Position numbers and translations under genes: made by a program. Shown here one piece after another: positions 6,376 through 7,098 of a stretch of DNA of 7,098 bases; within the stretch, counting starts at the first letter, position 1; the number at the start of each line of letters is the position of its first letter. Location: positions 1 to 7,098 of the forward strand of contig JAHEDF010000192.1 of NCBI GenBank assembly GCA_024641365.1, written 5' to 3'. This DNA is from Planctomycetota bacterium. Lineage in GTDB: Bacteria; Planctomycetota; UBA11346. The notes beneath the pieces were generated by a model. It was not told the origin of the DNA, did not search any database, and saw nothing but the letters and a program-made list of their open reading frames with translations.

Positions 6376-7098
6376 ATGGATAAATTACTTTTAAAAGCTG
6401 ACGACATAACACGCCGCCATGTGGTCAAAGGATTGGCCGCAGGATTACTTGGCTTGCAATTCATTCCTCAAGTTGCTTGGGGTGCAACGCCAACACAAAA
6501 AGGTGGCGGCAAAGCGAAATCAGTGATTTTCATAAATGTGGCTGGTGGATTAAGCCAGGTTGACAGTTTTGATATAAAAGAAGCGAATACTGAGGCCAAT
6601 AAAGAATCTGAACCAATCAAAAGTAACGCCGACGGTATTCGCGTTGGAAAATATTTTCCTGGCATGGCAAAACACATGGATAAATTTGCGCTCATCAACT
6701 CTATGTGCCATACCCAGGGCACTCACAGTCATGCAACGTATTTGACCATGACCAGTTATGAAAGTCGCGGAACCATAGTGCATCCTGAACTCGGTGCCTG
6801 GGTTAGTAAACTAGGTGGTAAAAAAGGCGCAATTCCGTCATTTATAAAAATTGGTAGTTCCGATGGCGCTGGACGGGGATTTTTTAGCAGTGATTTTTCT
6901 GCTCTACCAATTAAAGACCCAACCAAAGGCATTCAATTTGTAAAAACGCCAAAAGAAATTAATGATAAGGAATTTGATAAACGCATTTCTTTTCTGAATA
7001 AGATTAATCGAGCCTATGAAGAAAAAATGGCAAATGCGATCACCAAAGATTACAATAATATATATGATCAGGCTTTAAAAATGATGACGAGTCATGAC
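6376..7098 (+). CDS. DUF1501 protein with Tat signal, 3' end outside the window
   Basis: The first 241 residues are present with no stop before the right edge; DUF1501 proteins are usually about 400-450 residues, so roughly half is missing. Residues 12-18 hold a twin-arginine motif (TRRHVVK), followed by a hydrophobic segment and a likely cut after residue 36 or 37 (VAWGA), indicating Tat export of a folded protein. The mature part starts with the DUF1501 signature VAGGLSQVDSFD (55-66), which has Leu59 where Pro or Ala is more usual, then SMCHTQGTHSHATYLTMTSY (109-128), equivalent to the His-rich H..A.YL..TGY block. DUF1501 belongs to the alkaline phosphatase/sulfatase superfamily, but no activity is established for this branch. 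It follows the DUF1549/DUF1553 gene by 3 bases. The C-terminal half, which would hold the remaining metal-site candidates, cannot be judged. Confidence 0.95.
   Translation, partial: MDKLLLKADDITRRHVVKGLAAGLLGLQFIPQVAWGATPTQKGGGKAKSVIFINVAGGLSQVDSFDIKEANTEANKESEPIKSNADGIRVGKYFPGMAKHMDKFALINSMCHTQGTHSHATYLTMTSYESRGTIVHPELGAWVSKLGGKKGAIPSFIKIGSSDGAGRGFFSSDFSALPIKDPTKGIQFVKTPKEINDKEFDKRISFLNKINRAYEEKMANAITKDYNNIYDQALKMMTSHD

Noticed and set aside
1..7098. CRISPR array, tRNA, rRNA or intact insertion sequence
   Set aside because: No regularly spaced direct repeats, no cloverleaf or rRNA-like segments, and no intact transposase were seen on either strand.

Overview
The window most resembles DNA from a member of the Planctomycetes-Verrucomicrobia (PVC) group, or a bacterium that has taken up PVC-type genes. 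The reason is protein content: a DUF6797 protein with a C-terminal haem c domain, a PSCyt1-DUF1549-DUF1553 protein, and a DUF1501 protein directly behind it. These families are abundant in Verrucomicrobiota and Planctomycetes. Base composition looks moderate and fairly AT-rich in the second half, which would fit a low-GC PVC lineage. Family names were assigned by reading motifs; no database search was possible.

Layout, all genes on the + strand. 1-241: non-coding, with a GC-rich hairpin-forming segment at the left edge, a strong palindrome at 51-69, and a possible promoter at 74-103. 242-3004: a 920-residue exported DUF6797 / propeller-like / cytochrome c protein. 3005-3627: a 623-base gap that is not ordinary intergenic DNA. 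Its first part (3015-3380) reads as a decayed open frame with BrnT-like and then BrnA-like sequence. Its second part ends in a 36-codon ORF (3521-3631) whose C-terminal half resembles the Ash/Icd-type leader peptides of P4- and P1-type phage immunity regions. 3628-6372: a 914-residue protein with an N-terminal zinc ribbon, one membrane span, a PSCyt1 haem c domain, DUF1549 and DUF1553. 6376 to the right edge: the first 241 residues of a Tat-exported DUF1501 protein, cut by the window end.

How the genes fit together: 3628-6372 and the DUF1501 gene are separated by 3 bases, and the ribosome binding site of the second lies in the last codons of the first. They are almost certainly one transcript and form the DUF1549/DUF1553 + DUF1501 pair that recurs across PVC genomes, whose biochemical role is not settled. 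The DUF6797 cytochrome is a separate transcription unit of the same functional flavour: an envelope protein with covalent haem. No glycoside hydrolase, sulfatase, transporter or regulator is visible here, so substrate and pathway cannot be named.

The most unusual point is the control region of the second unit. The gene for a membrane cytochrome begins inside the stop codon of a phage-immunity-like leader ORF (ATGA overlap), behind what looks like toxin-antitoxin debris. This suggests that a mobile-element control module was captured in front of a PVC metabolic operon. The leader and remnant assignments rest on remembered sequence resemblance and are the least certain part of this annotation.
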